Shown here one piece after another: positions 1-9,442 of a stretch of 64,000 nucleotides of DNA; the stretch's first letter is position 1, and each line of letters starts with the position of its first letter. Position numbers and translations under genes: made by a program. The notes beneath the pieces are model-generated. The model did no database searches and was not told the origin of the DNA. It was given only the letters and a program-made list of their open reading frames with translations. Source of the DNA: Nostoc sp. CHAB 5844 (GTDB taxonomy: Bacteria > Cyanobacteriota > Cyanobacteriia > Cyanobacteriales > Nostocaceae); contig NZ_JAIVFW010000007.1 of assembly GCF_020829595.1 (NCBI RefSeq), forward strand, positions 118,155 through 182,154, given 5' to 3'.

Positions 1-1199
1 ATGGCTTTTCTTTCTTCTTGAGTAGGTAAACCAACAAAGAAAATTTCATCAAACCGCCCTTTTCGCAACATTTCTGGCGGTAAGGCTTGGATGTCATTAG
101 CAGTAGCAACGACAAATACAGGTGAGGTTTTTTCGGCTAACCAGGTAATAAAAGTCCCAAACACACGGCTAGTTGTTCCCGCGTCACCTTTGCTACCCAG
201 CCCAGAAAAAGCTTTGTCTATTTCATCAATCCACAATACGCAGGGGGCGAGGGCTTCTGCAACCTGAATCATTTGACGTGTGCGCGATTCTGATTCACCT
301 ACCAAACCGCCAAATAACCGCCCAACATCTAAGCGTAGCAGGGGTAAATGCCAGTGATGAGCGATCGCTTTTGCTGTTAAAGATTTTCCAGTGCCTTGAA
401 TTCCTACCAACAATAAACCACGGGGATGAGGTAAACCATACTGACGCGCCCTGTCAGTAAATGAACCACCACGCCGTAACAGCCAATCTTTTAGGTTATC
501 TAATCCACCAATATCAGAAATTTGCTCAGTTGCCGGGTAAAAATCGAGAATTTGGGTTTGGCGAATAGTTTGGCGCTTTTCTTCCAACACTAAATCGACA
601 TCTTCTGGTTGCAATTCGCCGTGAGTCGCAATGGCTCTCGCCAAAACTCGCCGAATCCGCTCCATCGAAAGCCCTTGACAGGAACGTACCAAATCATCTA
701 AAACTTTGCCAGAAAGCGAATTACCAGTGGTTTGGAGTAAACGTTCTACCTCGGTTTTAATTTCCGGTGCAGCGGGTAGAGGAAACTCCACCACTGTTAA
801 AACTTCGGTTAAATCGTCAGGAATGGCGATGCGGGGTGACAACAAAACAATATTTTTCGGTTGCGACTTCAACAGTCGGGCAAAATTACGGAGTTTACGC
901 GCGATCGCCACATCATCTAAAAATCGATGGTAATCTCGTAAAATTACTACCGCTGGCGCGGCAGCTGGTAATTTTTCCAGAAACTCCAAAGCTTGCAGGG
1001 GATTGCGCCGCCCGAATCCCGCATCATTGGGGTTTCCTTGATAGCCATCGACAAAATCCCAAGTATAAACTGGGCGATTACCTTGATTGGCGGCTTCTTC
1101 CCGAATAGCTGCTTCTAACCGCTCCTCTTCATAGGTAGGAATGTAAATTAAAGGATAACGGGCGCGTAGCAGCAATTTAAACTCGTCACGGAAGTTCAT
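1..1199 (-). CDS. ycf46: AAA+ ATPase, Ycf46 family (3' end cut by window edge)
   Basis: I translated the minus strand by hand from an ATG at 1197-1199. It stays open to the window edge, giving about 399 codons. The N-terminal half (starting [14 protein letters not shown]) is the non-catalytic region of Ycf46 proteins. The C-terminal half is an AAA+ core with Walker A GIQGTGKS, Walker [11 protein letters not shown] and the downstream segment [17 protein letters not shown]. Ycf46 proteins are conserved in cyanobacteria and some algal plastids. They are soluble ATPases, and a role in CO2 use or photosynthetic regulation has been proposed but is not settled. Here only the extreme C-terminus is missing. 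The gene is divergent from the deformylase gene, so the 337-bp gap between them should carry both promoters. Confidence 0.9.
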   Translation of the reverse strand, partial: MNFRDEFKLLLRARYPLIYIPTYEEERLEAAIREEAANQGNRPVYTWDFVDGYQGNPNDAGFGRRNPLQALEFLEKLPAAAPAVVILRDYHRFLDDVAIARKLRNFARLLKSQPKNIVLLSPRIAIPDDLTEVLTVVEFPLPAAPEIKTEVERLLQTTGNSLSGKVLDDLVRSCQGLSMERIRRVLARAIATHGELQPEDVDLVLEEKRQTIRQTQILDFYPATEQISDIGGLDNLKDWLLRRGGSFTDRARQYGLPHPRGLLLVGIQGTGKSLTAKAIAHHWHLPLLRLDVGRLFGGLVGESESRTRQMIQVAEALAPCVLWIDEIDKAFSGLGSKGDAGTTSRVFGTFITWLAEKTSPVFVVATANDIQALPPEMLRKGRFDEIFFVGLPTQEERKA

Positions 1200-1536
1200 A
1201 TCTAGCTGTTAGTTGTGAGTTGCTCTTGATGGCAATGTACAACTTTCTTTAACCAATGAGCTATAAGTTCCGCCAAGCCCTTGTAGAGTTTTTTAACGCG
1301 AAGGTACGCTAAGGTAAGCGCAAAGGTAAGCTAAGTGATTCTAGAAAAGAGAGGACTGGAATCAATTTCTCGTTGAGTCCTTTTGAGAGGACTTGCGCTG
1401 TGAGACTCTCAATTCATTCCGAGGCGGGATATCAACTCCAAACAATACTGAATTTTTCTTCTTCAACATGAGGTCTAACCGAGATTGATAGAATTGAGTT
1501 AGTAGGAATTTGCACAATTGAGCCATCGAAATAATC
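1200..1536. other. Divergent intergenic region
   Basis: The 337-bp gap between ycf46 (minus) and def (plus) shows no coding pattern. Around 1295-1340 it holds short degenerate direct repeats of the type AAGGTAAGC / AAGGTACGC. Promoters for both genes should lie here, but I could not pick out a convincing -10/-35 pair by eye. Confidence 0.5.
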
Positions 1537-2100
1537 ATGCCCTCTGAAATTGCTGTTGAGAAAAAGAAGTTAAAAAGTCCGCCGTTGAAGCTGCACTATC
1601 TGGGCGATCGCGCGTTGCGTCAACCTGCAAAACGTATTACAAAAATTGATGATGAACTGCGTCAACTGGTACGCGAAATGTTGCAAACTATGTACAGCAG
1701 TGATGGCATTGGTTTGGCTGCGCCCCAGGTAGGAATTAATAAACAACTAATCGTCATTGACTGCGAACCAGATAACCCAGCAAATCCACCACTGGTATTG
1801 ATTAATCCCGTAATTAAACAGATAAGCAAAGAAATCTGCGTTGCTCAAGAAGGATGTTTGAGCATTCCTAACGTTTACATGGATGTGAAGCGTCCTGAAA
1901 TCGTGGAAATTGCTTACAAAGATGAATATGGTCATCCCAAGACATTAAAAGCTGGCGACCTACTTGGACGCTGCATTCAACATGAGATGGATCACCTCAA
2001 CGGTGTAGTATTCGTTGACCGTGTAGAAAATTCCTTGACTTTGGCACAGGAGTTATCTAAAAATGGCTTCTCGTATCAAGCAGTGAAACCAGTAGCATAG
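1537..2100 (+). CDS. def: Peptide deformylase
   Basis: This 187-residue protein removes the N-formyl group from nascent proteins in the cytoplasm. All three family motifs are present and in order: motif 1 GIGLAAPQVG (residues 57-66), motif 2 EGCLSIP with metal-ligand Cys107, and motif 3 HEMDHLNG with ligands His149 and His153 and the catalytic Glu between them. Length and motif spacing are normal for the family. The ATG at 1537 has no strong Shine-Dalgarno, but the N-terminal extension of about 20 residues before the conserved core is usual in cyanobacteria. A small membrane-protein gene follows only 10 bp downstream and is probably co-transcribed. Confidence 0.97.
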   Translation: MPSEIAVEKKKLKSPPLKLHYLGDRALRQPAKRITKIDDELRQLVREMLQTMYSSDGIGLAAPQVGINKQLIVIDCEPDNPANPPLVLINPVIKQISKEICVAQEGCLSIPNVYMDVKRPEIVEIAYKDEYGHPKTLKAGDLLGRCIQHEMDHLNGVVFVDRVENSLTLAQELSKNGFSYQAVKPVA

Positions 2101-2110
2101 GGGACTAGTA

Positions 2111-2314
2111 GTGTATTTAACTCCAAAAAGCGGTTTGTTCCTAGCTGGGTCTTGTATAACAGCGATCGCCGCCGTCGGTTCGGTGTTTGAACTCAGTTAT
2201 GGACAACCAGATTTAGGCTTCCAAACCACAGCAATTATCTTAGGATTAAGTATTCCTCTGACAGGATTATTTTTTATTGCCGCAGTGAGGGACGCAAGGG
2301 CTAACATTAAATAA
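2111..2314 (+). CDS. Small two-helix membrane protein, unknown function
   Basis: This 67-residue protein starts at a GTG 10 bp after the def stop. Two hydrophobic stretches (about residues 9-26 and 40-58) suggest two membrane helices joined by a short polar loop. The C-terminus is basic (RDARANIK). I recognise no family. Its support is the tight coupling to def, the clear membrane topology and the terminator-like hairpin directly downstream. Function is unknown; a structural or assembly role in the membrane is only a guess. Confidence 0.7.
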   Translation: MYLTPKSGLFLAGSCITAIAAVGSVFELSYGQPDLGFQTTAIILGLSIPLTGLFFIAAVRDARANIK

Positions 2315-2328
2315 GCATCAGGTATATA

Positions 2329-2380
2329 AAAAGGTAAAAGGATGACAAACAACCAAAGTTCACCCTTTTACCTTTTATTT
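2329..2380 (+). terminator. Hairpin after def and the small membrane gene
   Basis: A 13-bp perfect stem (AAAAGGTAAAAGG at 2329-2341 and its complement at 2364-2376) is followed by ATTT. It sits 15 bp past the stop of the preceding gene and fits an intrinsic terminator. The same AAAAGGTAAAAG-type sequence recurs elsewhere in the window, so it may also be a dispersed repeat used as a terminator. Confidence 0.55.
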
Positions 2381-2548
2381 TTCTGAATAGCAGCTCCTAA
2401 TAATATTGGGTATACCTTCTCTAGCCTCTAACCTCTAGTCTCTAGTCTCTGTTCTCAACTTCGGTAACTCAGCACTCAATTCTTTTCCAGTGAGCAGGTA
2501 AAATTTAACTTGTGGGTAGGAAAACGCCCTAATTGGAGAGGAATCACT

Positions 2549-2749
2549 GTGGAGCAGAAAATAAACTGCGCGGAAGCTTGTGTCAACGGTTGCGTTTTAG
2601 GGGATAAATGCCCCAATATCGAGTTTAGAGAAGCCGCCTCACAATTTATTCAAGAGACTTCTTTAGACGATATGCTGGCAATTGCGGAAGAACGTCTGCG
2701 GAAAAAAATGATGGAACCACCAAAATGGGTGCTACCTGAAGATTCGTAG
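2549..2749 (+). CDS. Small conserved cysteine-containing protein, unknown function
   Basis: The open frame begins further upstream at a TTG (2510). The better start is the GTG at 2549, which has a good Shine-Dalgarno (GGAGAGGAA) about 8 bp upstream, giving 66 residues. The protein contains four cysteines near the N-terminus (NCAEACVNGCVLGDKCPN), spaced so that a metal site or disulfide pair is possible, followed by a helical, charged C-terminal half. I do not recognise a named family. It ends 4 bp before the end of the convergent Uma2-type gene. Confidence 0.65.
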   Translation: MEQKINCAEACVNGCVLGDKCPNIEFREAASQFIQETSLDDMLAIAEERLRKKMMEPPKWVLPEDS

Positions 2750-2752
2750 CTG

Positions 2753-3484
2753 CTAAATCGTATCTGGGTCGATATTTAATTCTCGCAGTTTTGCGGCTAG
2801 GCGATCGGCACGCTGTCGCTCTTGTTCAGCACGCTGTCTTTCTTGTTCAGCACGTTGTCTTTCTTGTTCAGTACGCCGTACTTCCTCTTGCACAGCTTCT
2901 TCTGGGGAGATGATGAGTTGTCCTTCAGGAGTATAAAACCGTAATTTTCCTTCAAAAACTCCCAAATATAAATTAAGCTGTTCACTCCACAACCAACCTT
3001 GAGGATTTGGTTGAATTGGTTGATACTTACCAGCTAACAACACAAAGCCAGCAAATTCTAAATTGTGTGGGTCAAACCAGTAATATTCTGGTGTGCGAAA
3101 AGTATCTTGATAAATTTCTTTTTTCAAGCCTTTGTCAGTGGCAGCCGTGGAATCTGACAGAAGTTCAATAATTATGTTGGGATACTTACCGTTTTCTTCC
3201 CATACAACCCAACTATTCCGAGCTTTGCGTTCAGTATCCAAGACTACAAAGAAGTCTGGCCCCCGGAAGTATTCTGATTTACGCTGGCGTGGACTGTAGT
3301 AGATGGTGATATTGCCAGCGCAAAAAAAATCGTTGCGATCGCGCCACCACCAATCAAGGCACTTTAACAACAACAGCATCTGCTGTAAATGCTGATAACT
3401 TTCCAACTCTGGTTCATCACTGTAGAAATCTCCAGAGGGAAATATAACATCTTCTGGTGCGGGTAAATCTTTAGCAACAGACAT
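2753..3484 (-). CDS. Uma2-family (DUF820) nuclease-fold protein
   Basis: This 243-residue protein belongs to the Uma2/DUF820 family, which has a PD-(D/E)XK nuclease fold and is greatly expanded in cyanobacteria. The recognisable core is the segment around NIIIELLSDST followed by KGLKKEIYQ and the EYYWFDP strand. The last 40 residues are a charged coiled coil made of repeats of EQERQRA. They are encoded by 21-bp tandem repeats at about 2812-2880, so this tail probably varies in length between strains. The physiological substrate of these proteins is unknown; they often travel with mobile DNA. The start is a normal ATG. Confidence 0.85.
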   Translation of the reverse strand: MSVAKDLPAPEDVIFPSGDFYSDEPELESYQHLQQMLLLLKCLDWWWRDRNDFFCAGNITIYYSPRQRKSEYFRGPDFFVVLDTERKARNSWVVWEENGKYPNIIIELLSDSTAATDKGLKKEIYQDTFRTPEYYWFDPHNLEFAGFVLLAGKYQPIQPNPQGWLWSEQLNLYLGVFEGKLRFYTPEGQLIISPEEAVQEEVRRTEQERQRAEQERQRAEQERQRADRLAAKLRELNIDPDTI

Positions 3485-3607
3485 AGTAGCAAGTGTCTCA
3501 GTAATTTAAGTTTAGCGTAGCAGTGATGAATAATTGCTGTTAGTGAAGAAATAGGATATTTTATTAAAATTGTAAAAATCTACACTGCGTTAAATAACTC
3601 TGTTTGT

Positions 3608-4356
3608 TTAGTCCAGTAGTTTATATTTGGATAATTTTATCAATTTAATAATAACTCGCAAAGTTTCAATTCTAGATGTTTCTACTTCTAGCTCAACAGT
3701 TCCATAATTTTTTTCAAAACTATTATTTTTTTCTTCATGTATAGAAGGAATTAAGCCATCTGGTATAGATAGGCTAAGTTCTTCAAATAAAGCTAAAGTT
3801 AATTTTTTAAATTGATGTACAGCAACTGACTTACTTGCTTTATTATTAATATTTAAAACTAGTTTGAGAGTTTGAACAGTATTTGCAACTTTTGATTCTG
3901 CATAGAAAGCCATATTATTTGCTAGACCAAAGATGCCTTTGCTTCCAATATCAACATAGGGAGTAGAACAGTAATAACCCAATCCATCATATGTCCATGA
4001 TTGTGACTGAAGACCAAAGCCTGCAAGTGCATTGCAGACTTTATTAGGTTTGTTTAAGATAAATTGGGGCGATTCTTCATAAAAATCAGAATTAGACAAA
4101 ATATTATTAATATTAGGATTAATTTTCAAAACTGGAGTCAGATGCTCTTGAATTCCTTGTAGTTTAATCTCAGCACAACCCAACTTGTAAGTTTCATCCA
4201 CTGAACGATTTGCACCTATTGCTTTGTAAAAACCAACTGCAAATGCGATTGCAGCCTTTCCTGAATATCGCGCAACTCTTGCCCTAAACGCAGCCGGGAA
4301 GCATCACTAGGATCAGATGCTAAAAACAAAATCTTAATAGAATTCTTAGTGTTCAT
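3608..4356 (-). pseudogene. CHAT-domain gene remnant with internal deletion and frameshift
   Basis: Reading the minus strand, an ATG at 4356 opens a 46-residue frame that stops at 4216. It contains KILFLASDPSDASRLRL, the typical N-terminus of cyanobacterial CHAT-type effector proteins. In another frame, from about 4250 on, the sequence reads IAFAVGFYKAIGANRSVDE, then YKLGCAEIKLQG and EHLTPVLK, the typical end of a CHAT domain. This second frame runs on into a 197-residue open frame (from a GTG at 4201 to 3608) with about 160 residues of unrecognised sequence. The middle of the domain, with its catalytic His and Cys, is missing, and the two halves are out of frame. I read this as a gene that lost its core by deletion. 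The C-terminal frame might still be translated from the GTG. Confidence 0.7.
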
Positions 4357-4477
4357 TCAGACAGAGGCATCATACTATTAATGCAATTTTTTACAACTAT
4401 AGCGTTTTATACAACAATTAAGCTTAAGTTTACTTGGTGCTAAGTATCAAGCTATCTCATGTTGATTTGGTCAATAT

Positions 4478-6100
4478 CTAAATATCCAACCCAACCACCG
4501 TTAACTCAGGCGGATGTTCAACAGTGAATTGATAATATATCTCTCGTCGCTCTTGAGGTAAAACGTTTAACTCCCATTCTAAAATTCCCATTTCACCAAG
4601 CTGAATTTGAGGCTGGATGCGAGTCAGGCGAATTTTAATTTGCTCGTTGTGGCTAACAGGTAATTGATCAGTGATTTTTAAACTAGCTTCTTGATTGAGT
4701 AAGTTAGTAATTGTTACTCGATAAGCATAGGTAGTTCGACGTTGATTTACAATCACTTTTTTATCTACTAAACGCTCAACTAAGCTACGTTCTATTTTTA
4801 AACCTTCATCAATTCCTAAGTTCAAGATAAACTCTTGTCCAGGGGCAATATTTTCTATTCTAGTTGCACCTACAAAAACACTATCTCGAAAAATATTGGC
4901 TTTTCCTGGTAATAGAGTTGCGCCATCAGAACTATTTTTTACATGAGCTTGCAAATAAGCAAAGCTCACCAAGCGCGGCATTGCTACATAATCAAAAGTG
5001 CAGGGATAATTGTCATTAAAAATTGTTGTTTTATGAGGTGTGCCATCACTAGGGATGTTGCCACCACCATTGAGTTTAAACGTAACTACACTTCCTTCTT
5101 TGGAGACTGCTGCTCCCACATTTTCTATTGGAATTAGAGCATAATTGGCTGATTCCTCTGGGGTTTCTGGAAAAATACCTTCAGCCGCAGGTATAGCCGC
5201 TATGGTAGGCAGTGATGGACGAGGTAATGCTCGTTGTCGCGCTATGCTGGGACGTAAAATGTCAATGTACCAAGGTTCTGGTTTGGGTGGGAGTGTACCC
5301 AATCCTGGTTTAGCAGTTGAAAGGGTAAGAGCTACGTCTAACCAATCTTCGCCAGTATTTTGGGTGACTTCTGCAAGGTAGCTTAAATGTACTGTCTGAC
5401 TCTTACTATCAACTCGCAAGTCATAAAGTGGAGTCCAACTGGCACGATTTACAATGTACGATACTTCTAGCTCAAACTCGCCTTCACCAGCAACTTCTAC
5501 ACCGACAACCAAGCTAAAACTTTCTTTGGGATGGGGTGTTTGAATATTGTGCAATGTGGCGTGGAGTACCTCTAGTTGCTTGTCTAGTTCTTGCTGTTGG
5601 CTGTGGCAATCTCCAGAGGCGATCGCATATTCACTATACTGGCTGCCCAAAAAGTTCAAAAAATCTAAAGTCTCGCTGAGGCTGAGATTTTTGCGCGACA
5701 AACTTTGAGCAAATGGTTCTTCTGTTTTTTCCCGCAAGCCTTCAATAAATCTTGCCTGTAATGCTAATGCATCGATTTGCGCTTGCAGATTGCGTTTTTC
5801 TGCTTCTATTTGTTGGATTTGGCGTGTTAACTGTGCTACGCGTTCGGCAACAGGTTCCGTTGTGTAGATGCGATCGCTCCTAACTCCCAACAAGCTTACT
5901 CCTACCGTACCTGTACCGCTCACCCTAACAGAGTCAGTTTCTAGAGTCACTGGCAGTGAAGTAATGACTAATTCCTTTTCCACCCCTGTTAAAGAAACTA
6001 CACCTCTTCGTTTAACTAAGGCTTGATCACTGTATACCGTCACAGCGACTACCTGCGTTGATACTGTTTTTCTCACAGAAGGAGTCTCCGGGTATGTCAC
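4478..6100 (-). CDS. DUF4139-domain protein (mucoidy-inhibitor MuiA-like)
   Basis: This 540-residue protein has the two-part architecture of the family: an N-terminal DUF4140-like segment (about residues 15-115, starting VVAVTVYSDQALVKRRG), a coiled-coil stretch rich in Gln and Leu, and a C-terminal DUF4139 domain. The latter has the conserved pattern NRASWTPLYDLRVDS and the later PRLVSFAYLQAHVKN. No signal peptide is visible. In enterobacteria a related protein (MuiA) was linked to suppression of mucoidy, but no biochemical activity is established. It lies upstream of the regulator gene on the same strand, separated by 103 bp. Confidence 0.85.
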   Translation of the reverse strand: MTYPETPSVRKTVSTQVVAVTVYSDQALVKRRGVVSLTGVEKELVITSLPVTLETDSVRVSGTGTVGVSLLGVRSDRIYTTEPVAERVAQLTRQIQQIEAEKRNLQAQIDALALQARFIEGLREKTEEPFAQSLSRKNLSLSETLDFLNFLGSQYSEYAIASGDCHSQQQELDKQLEVLHATLHNIQTPHPKESFSLVVGVEVAGEGEFELEVSYIVNRASWTPLYDLRVDSKSQTVHLSYLAEVTQNTGEDWLDVALTLSTAKPGLGTLPPKPEPWYIDILRPSIARQRALPRPSLPTIAAIPAAEGIFPETPEESANYALIPIENVGAAVSKEGSVVTFKLNGGGNIPSDGTPHKTTIFNDNYPCTFDYVAMPRLVSFAYLQAHVKNSSDGATLLPGKANIFRDSVFVGATRIENIAPGQEFILNLGIDEGLKIERSLVERLVDKKVIVNQRRTTYAYRVTITNLLNQEASLKITDQLPVSHNEQIKIRLTRIQPQIQLGEMGILEWELNVLPQERREIYYQFTVEHPPELTVVGLDI

Positions 6101-6203
6101 TGCCAGCTTTGCTCCATATCAAATGATGCTAGTTAACTTTGTAATGGTTCAAGTTCTTCCAGTCAAGCAAGTCGAAGCGTAATAACTACAAAAATGCCAA
6201 AAC

Positions 6204-7133
6204 TTATTCAACAGCACTATAAGCAGCCAGTTCTGTCTGCTCAACAAACGTCTTAGCAGCATCCAGTAAATACTCATAATAAGTACGAGCTACGATTGAT
6301 AACTGTTTACCAGCCGGATAAACCATATACCAAGCTCGTTTAATGGGAAAGTGCTGCACGTCTAAAATACTGAACTCCGATGCATCTGAGAGTAAAGTAT
6401 GACGAGATAAAACCGAAATTCCTAAACCTCCGGCGATCGCTTGCTTAATTGCTTCGTTGCTGCCTAATTCCAGCTTGACGTTCACTTTTATTTCGTGTTC
6501 TTCTAAGAGACTCTGCACAGCACGGCGAGTTCCTGAACCAGGTTCACGCATAATAAAAGGCTCATTATTTAGTTCTTGAATGGGAATATTTTTCTGCTTT
6601 GCTAGGGGATGATTAACTGGTGCAAAAACTACCAAAGGATTATCTAAAAATGGCTCACAATTCACATCCAAATGTTCTGGAACCTGACTCATAATATACA
6701 AATCATCCAGATTATTGATCATCCGCTCAATAATTTTTTCGTGGTTTGTTACTTGTAGTGAAATATCAATTCCTGGGTAACGCTGACAAAATGGCCCTAA
6801 CAAACGCGGAATAAAATACTTGGCTGTGGTGATGACTGCTAAACGTAACTGCCCTTGTTTTAGCCCTTTCAAATCAGCAACCTTCATCTCAAACTGAGCT
6901 ATAGTCTCAAAAATCTGCCGACAAGTAGCAAAAAGTTCTCTGCCTGCCTCTGTCAAATACAAGCGTTTCCCTACCTGTTCAAATAAGGGCAACCCCACAG
7001 ATTTTGTCAATTGTTTGATTTGCATGGAGACTGTAGGCTGGGTAAGAAATAATTCTTCCGCAGCACGAGTAAAGCTACCATGCCGAGCCGCCGCTTCAAA
7101 TACCTTCAACTGGTGTAGCGTCGCTTGGTTCAA
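6204..7133 (-). CDS. rbcR: LysR-type transcriptional regulator, CbbR/RbcR group
   Basis: This 309-residue protein has an N-terminal winged helix-turn-helix (about residues 5-64, HQLKVFEAAARHGSFTRAAE) and a substrate-binding-like effector domain (about 92-300). The sequence is of the CbbR/RbcR/CcmR group that controls carbon-fixation and Ci-uptake genes and senses metabolites such as 2-phosphoglycolate, 2-oxoglutarate or RuBP. Its place directly beside ccmO, on the same strand as the ccm operon, supports that role. Which paralogue it is (RbcR, NdhR/CcmR or CmpR) cannot be decided from sequence by eye; RbcR is my best guess from gene order in related Nostocaceae. Confidence 0.88.
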   Translation of the reverse strand: MNQATLHQLKVFEAAARHGSFTRAAEELFLTQPTVSMQIKQLTKSVGLPLFEQVGKRLYLTEAGRELFATCRQIFETIAQFEMKVADLKGLKQGQLRLAVITTAKYFIPRLLGPFCQRYPGIDISLQVTNHEKIIERMINNLDDLYIMSQVPEHLDVNCEPFLDNPLVVFAPVNHPLAKQKNIPIQELNNEPFIMREPGSGTRRAVQSLLEEHEIKVNVKLELGSNEAIKQAIAGGLGISVLSRHTLLSDASEFSILDVQHFPIKRAWYMVYPAGKQLSIVARTYYEYLLDAAKTFVEQTELAAYSAVE

Positions 7134-7409
7134 GGGTGATTCTCCTCTAATAGCGAATCTATAGATATAAAACTAGTATCACTGAACACCTGCAAATGAT
7201 GCCGTGTCGCTCATATAAAGTTATGAGTTTTAGTATAGAGAAAAATCTATTTTCGCTATTAAAAGAAAGATATTTGACTTATAGACTGTAAAAGTTATGA
7301 TTAACACAACAAGCGAAGCGTAAGATGCCTTCCAGCCAAAGATGAATGCTGAATCCTGAATACTGAGAAGAATTTTCCCACAATTCATTCACTCACAATT
7401 CACAATTCA

Positions 7410-8198
7410 TCATTCATCCTTCCATAATTCTTCGGTAACTTTTGCAGGTAACTTAGCCAAATCTGGTAACTGAAGTACCTCTAATTCAGCGACTTGCTCC
7501 TTAATATTAACTGGCATCTTGATTGGTTGACGTTCTTCTATCCAGCAGCTTGCTACAGGCAAGGTTTGTTCCAACTCATCCAACGGCCGAGGAATCACCA
7601 TTACTGCGTTCAATTCCCCAATGCGTTCTGCCTCATACATTCCAGCTTCCACTGCTACCGCGACATTAGCCACAGAGCCACGAATAATGGCTGTACACAA
7701 ACCTGCACCAATTTTTTCATACGCTGCCAACTGCACATCAGCAGATTTCAACATGGCATCGCAAGCTCCTACCATCGCTGGAAATCCTCGCGTTTCTACT
7801 AGTCCAATAGCTAAGTTACTCAGACGACTATAATCTCCTTCCTCCATATATTTACTTAATCTATTAGTAATTGGCAGCACTACATCAAGATTAGGAAAAG
7901 GGCGAGGAATTACCAAACTAGAAACCAATTGACCAAACTGTTCAGCAGTTTGCACACCTGATTCAACTGCTAGACGTACATCCGCAATGCCACCCCGAAC
8001 AATTGCTGTACAGTGACCACTACCAATTTTTTCATATCCAACTAGATGAACCCCAGCTGATTTCAACATCATGTCAGCAGTTCCAACTATTGCCGGAAAG
8101 CTGAGGGTAGATACCAGACCCAAGGCAGTATCCTTGAGGTTATCTCGCTGACGCGATGCCCGAACAGTGCTAAAGGACTGTTGATTATATGTCTCCAT
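7410..8198 (-). CDS. ccmO: Carboxysome shell protein CcmO (tandem BMC domains)
   Basis: CcmO contributes to the facets or edges of the beta-carboxysome shell. The 262-residue protein carries two bacterial-microcompartment (BMC) domains, at about residues 27-110 and 123-206. Each begins with the ALGLV/AIGLVET-type strand and contains a pore loop, KIGSG in the first and KIGAG in the second. A roughly 55-residue acidic tail follows. Tandem BMC domains distinguish CcmO from the single-domain CcmK proteins. It is the last ccm gene of the cluster, 184 bp after ccmN, and the spacer contains short AT-rich TTCATAATTCATA repeats. Confidence 0.95.
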   Translation of the reverse strand: METYNQQSFSTVRASRQRDNLKDTALGLVSTLSFPAIVGTADMMLKSAGVHLVGYEKIGSGHCTAIVRGGIADVRLAVESGVQTAEQFGQLVSSLVIPRPFPNLDVVLPITNRLSKYMEEGDYSRLSNLAIGLVETRGFPAMVGACDAMLKSADVQLAAYEKIGAGLCTAIIRGSVANVAVAVEAGMYEAERIGELNAVMVIPRPLDELEQTLPVASCWIEERQPIKMPVNIKEQVAELEVLQLPDLAKLPAKVTEELWKDE

Positions 8199-8382
8199 GT
8201 GAATTCTCCAGGATACTCACAGTCAATGATGTAGATGTCCTTTTAACAGCTTCCCTAAAAGTAAGCTAAAGGTTGAAACTGAAAGGGTGAAGAATAAAGC
8301 ATAAAGGATGAAATCAGTTTTATCATCCTTCATAATTCATAATTCATACTTCATACTTTAGAGGACAACTTACAATTAACAC

Positions 8383-9129
8383 TTATTTAGGCGGTTCGTC
8401 AGAATTGGGATTGTTTAAGGATTGCCTGTGAGGGAATAACGTAGTTAACAGCCTTTGAATACTCCCTTGGCCATAAATTTGAGTGCCAAAAATATCTGAG
8501 GATTCAGGGTTTTCCGAACTTAGTTCTGATGAACTAGCAGCAGTTTCATCTTTTTGCTCTGGTGGTGGTTGAGCAGAAGGCGTAGGCGAAGGTTGGGGAA
8601 CAGAAACAGACTGGTGCTTTAACTCCAAGAACGCTGAAGCTGAGAGATTGGTTGAGGAAATGGAAATTAGCTTTTCTTCACTTCCTCCTAAATTATTGCC
8701 TTCTAGTTGTTGCTGTTGGGCATTAGTAGAAGCAGCGTTATTCCTAGGTGGTTCTTGTGGTTGAGATAGACTAACCTGACGACTAGTATCTCCCAACACT
8801 GAGCTTGGTGGTACTACTGTTCCCGGTGCTACAGAACAGTTAAAAACTGTTGTCGCTGCACCAATACAAGCATTAGTACCAATTTTGCCCCTTCCCACCA
8901 TCAAAAAACCGGCTCCTAGGTTAGCGCCTGCTTCTACTTCCAGGGTTCCTTCATTGACTTGGAGAATTGACCCCATACCAATACAGACACCAGGGCCAAT
9001 AATGATTTTGCTGTTGGTAGCCGCTTGGAGTATCACACCAGGTGCTAGTACTGCACTGGGATGAATAATCACCTCGCCACTAATATAAGGTTCAAAGTTA
9101 TTGTGGAGGCGCAGTGGCGGCACAGACAT
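8383..9129 (-). CDS. ccmN: Carboxysome assembly protein CcmN
   Basis: CcmN bridges the CcmM-Rubisco core to the CcmK shell. The N-terminal half (residues 1 to about 115) is a left-handed beta-helix of hexapeptide repeats related to gamma-carbonic anhydrase and CcmM. A long Pro/Ser/Gln-rich linker follows (about 125-205). The C-terminus contains an amphipathic encapsulation-peptide segment (IYGQGSIQRLLTTLFPH) of the kind that docks CcmN to CcmK. All three parts are present, so the protein looks intact. It lies between ccmM and ccmO, separated from ccmM by a 313-bp spacer filled with a GC-rich repeat. Confidence 0.95.
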   Translation of the reverse strand: MSVPPLRLHNNFEPYISGEVIIHPSAVLAPGVILQAATNSKIIIGPGVCIGMGSILQVNEGTLEVEAGANLGAGFLMVGRGKIGTNACIGAATTVFNCSVAPGTVVPPSSVLGDTSRQVSLSQPQEPPRNNAASTNAQQQQLEGNNLGGSEEKLISISSTNLSASAFLELKHQSVSVPQPSPTPSAQPPPEQKDETAASSSELSSENPESSDIFGTQIYGQGSIQRLLTTLFPHRQSLNNPNSDEPPK

Positions 9130-9250
9130 GGAAAGTTAAACCTCGGAAGATAGAAGTGCTGAGTTCTGAGTTCTGAGTGCTGAGTAAAAAGCATCTTCAG
9201 TTGAGAAATTAAGATGACTAGTTTACTAAATTGACTTGTATTTAACTCAG

Positions 9251-9416
9251 CAATGCCAGTTGCTACAACGCGGGGAACCCAGCGACAGTCGCGCGACTGT
9301 CGGGCATTGCCTTTCGGCAGTTTCTCCTGGGGGAAACCCCCAAAACCGGACTGCTGACGCTGCTACGTCGCTAACGCTACGCTAACACCACAGCGCTGTC
9401 TCCCCAACGCACTGGC
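9251..9416. repeat. GC-rich dispersed repeat, downstream copy beside ccmM
   Basis: This GC-rich block between ccmM and ccmN contains the perfect 18-bp palindrome GACAGTCGCGCGACTGTC (9284-9301), a segment GCTACGCTAACACC, and the end CTGTCTCCCCAACGCACTGG. An inverted, shorter copy lies upstream of ccmM at 11167-11260. The family recurs through the window in other intergenic regions. Confidence 0.8.
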
Positions 9417-9442
9417 TCCTCAGCACTTTCAACTCAGTACTA

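Noticed and set aside
173..1108. Three plus-strand open frames across the first kilobase
   Set aside because: They are antisense shadows of the ycf46 ATPase gene, whose minus-strand frame has clear Walker motifs.
2426..2455. CTCTAGT-type tandem repeats considered as a CRISPR-like array
   Set aside because: The units are contiguous heptamers without spacers, the common short tandem repeats of Nostocaceae.
7134..7409. Spacer between the LysR gene and ccmO considered for a small RNA
   Set aside because: Only TTCACAATTCA-type short repeats and AT-rich DNA are visible; no terminator or stable fold can be argued by eye.
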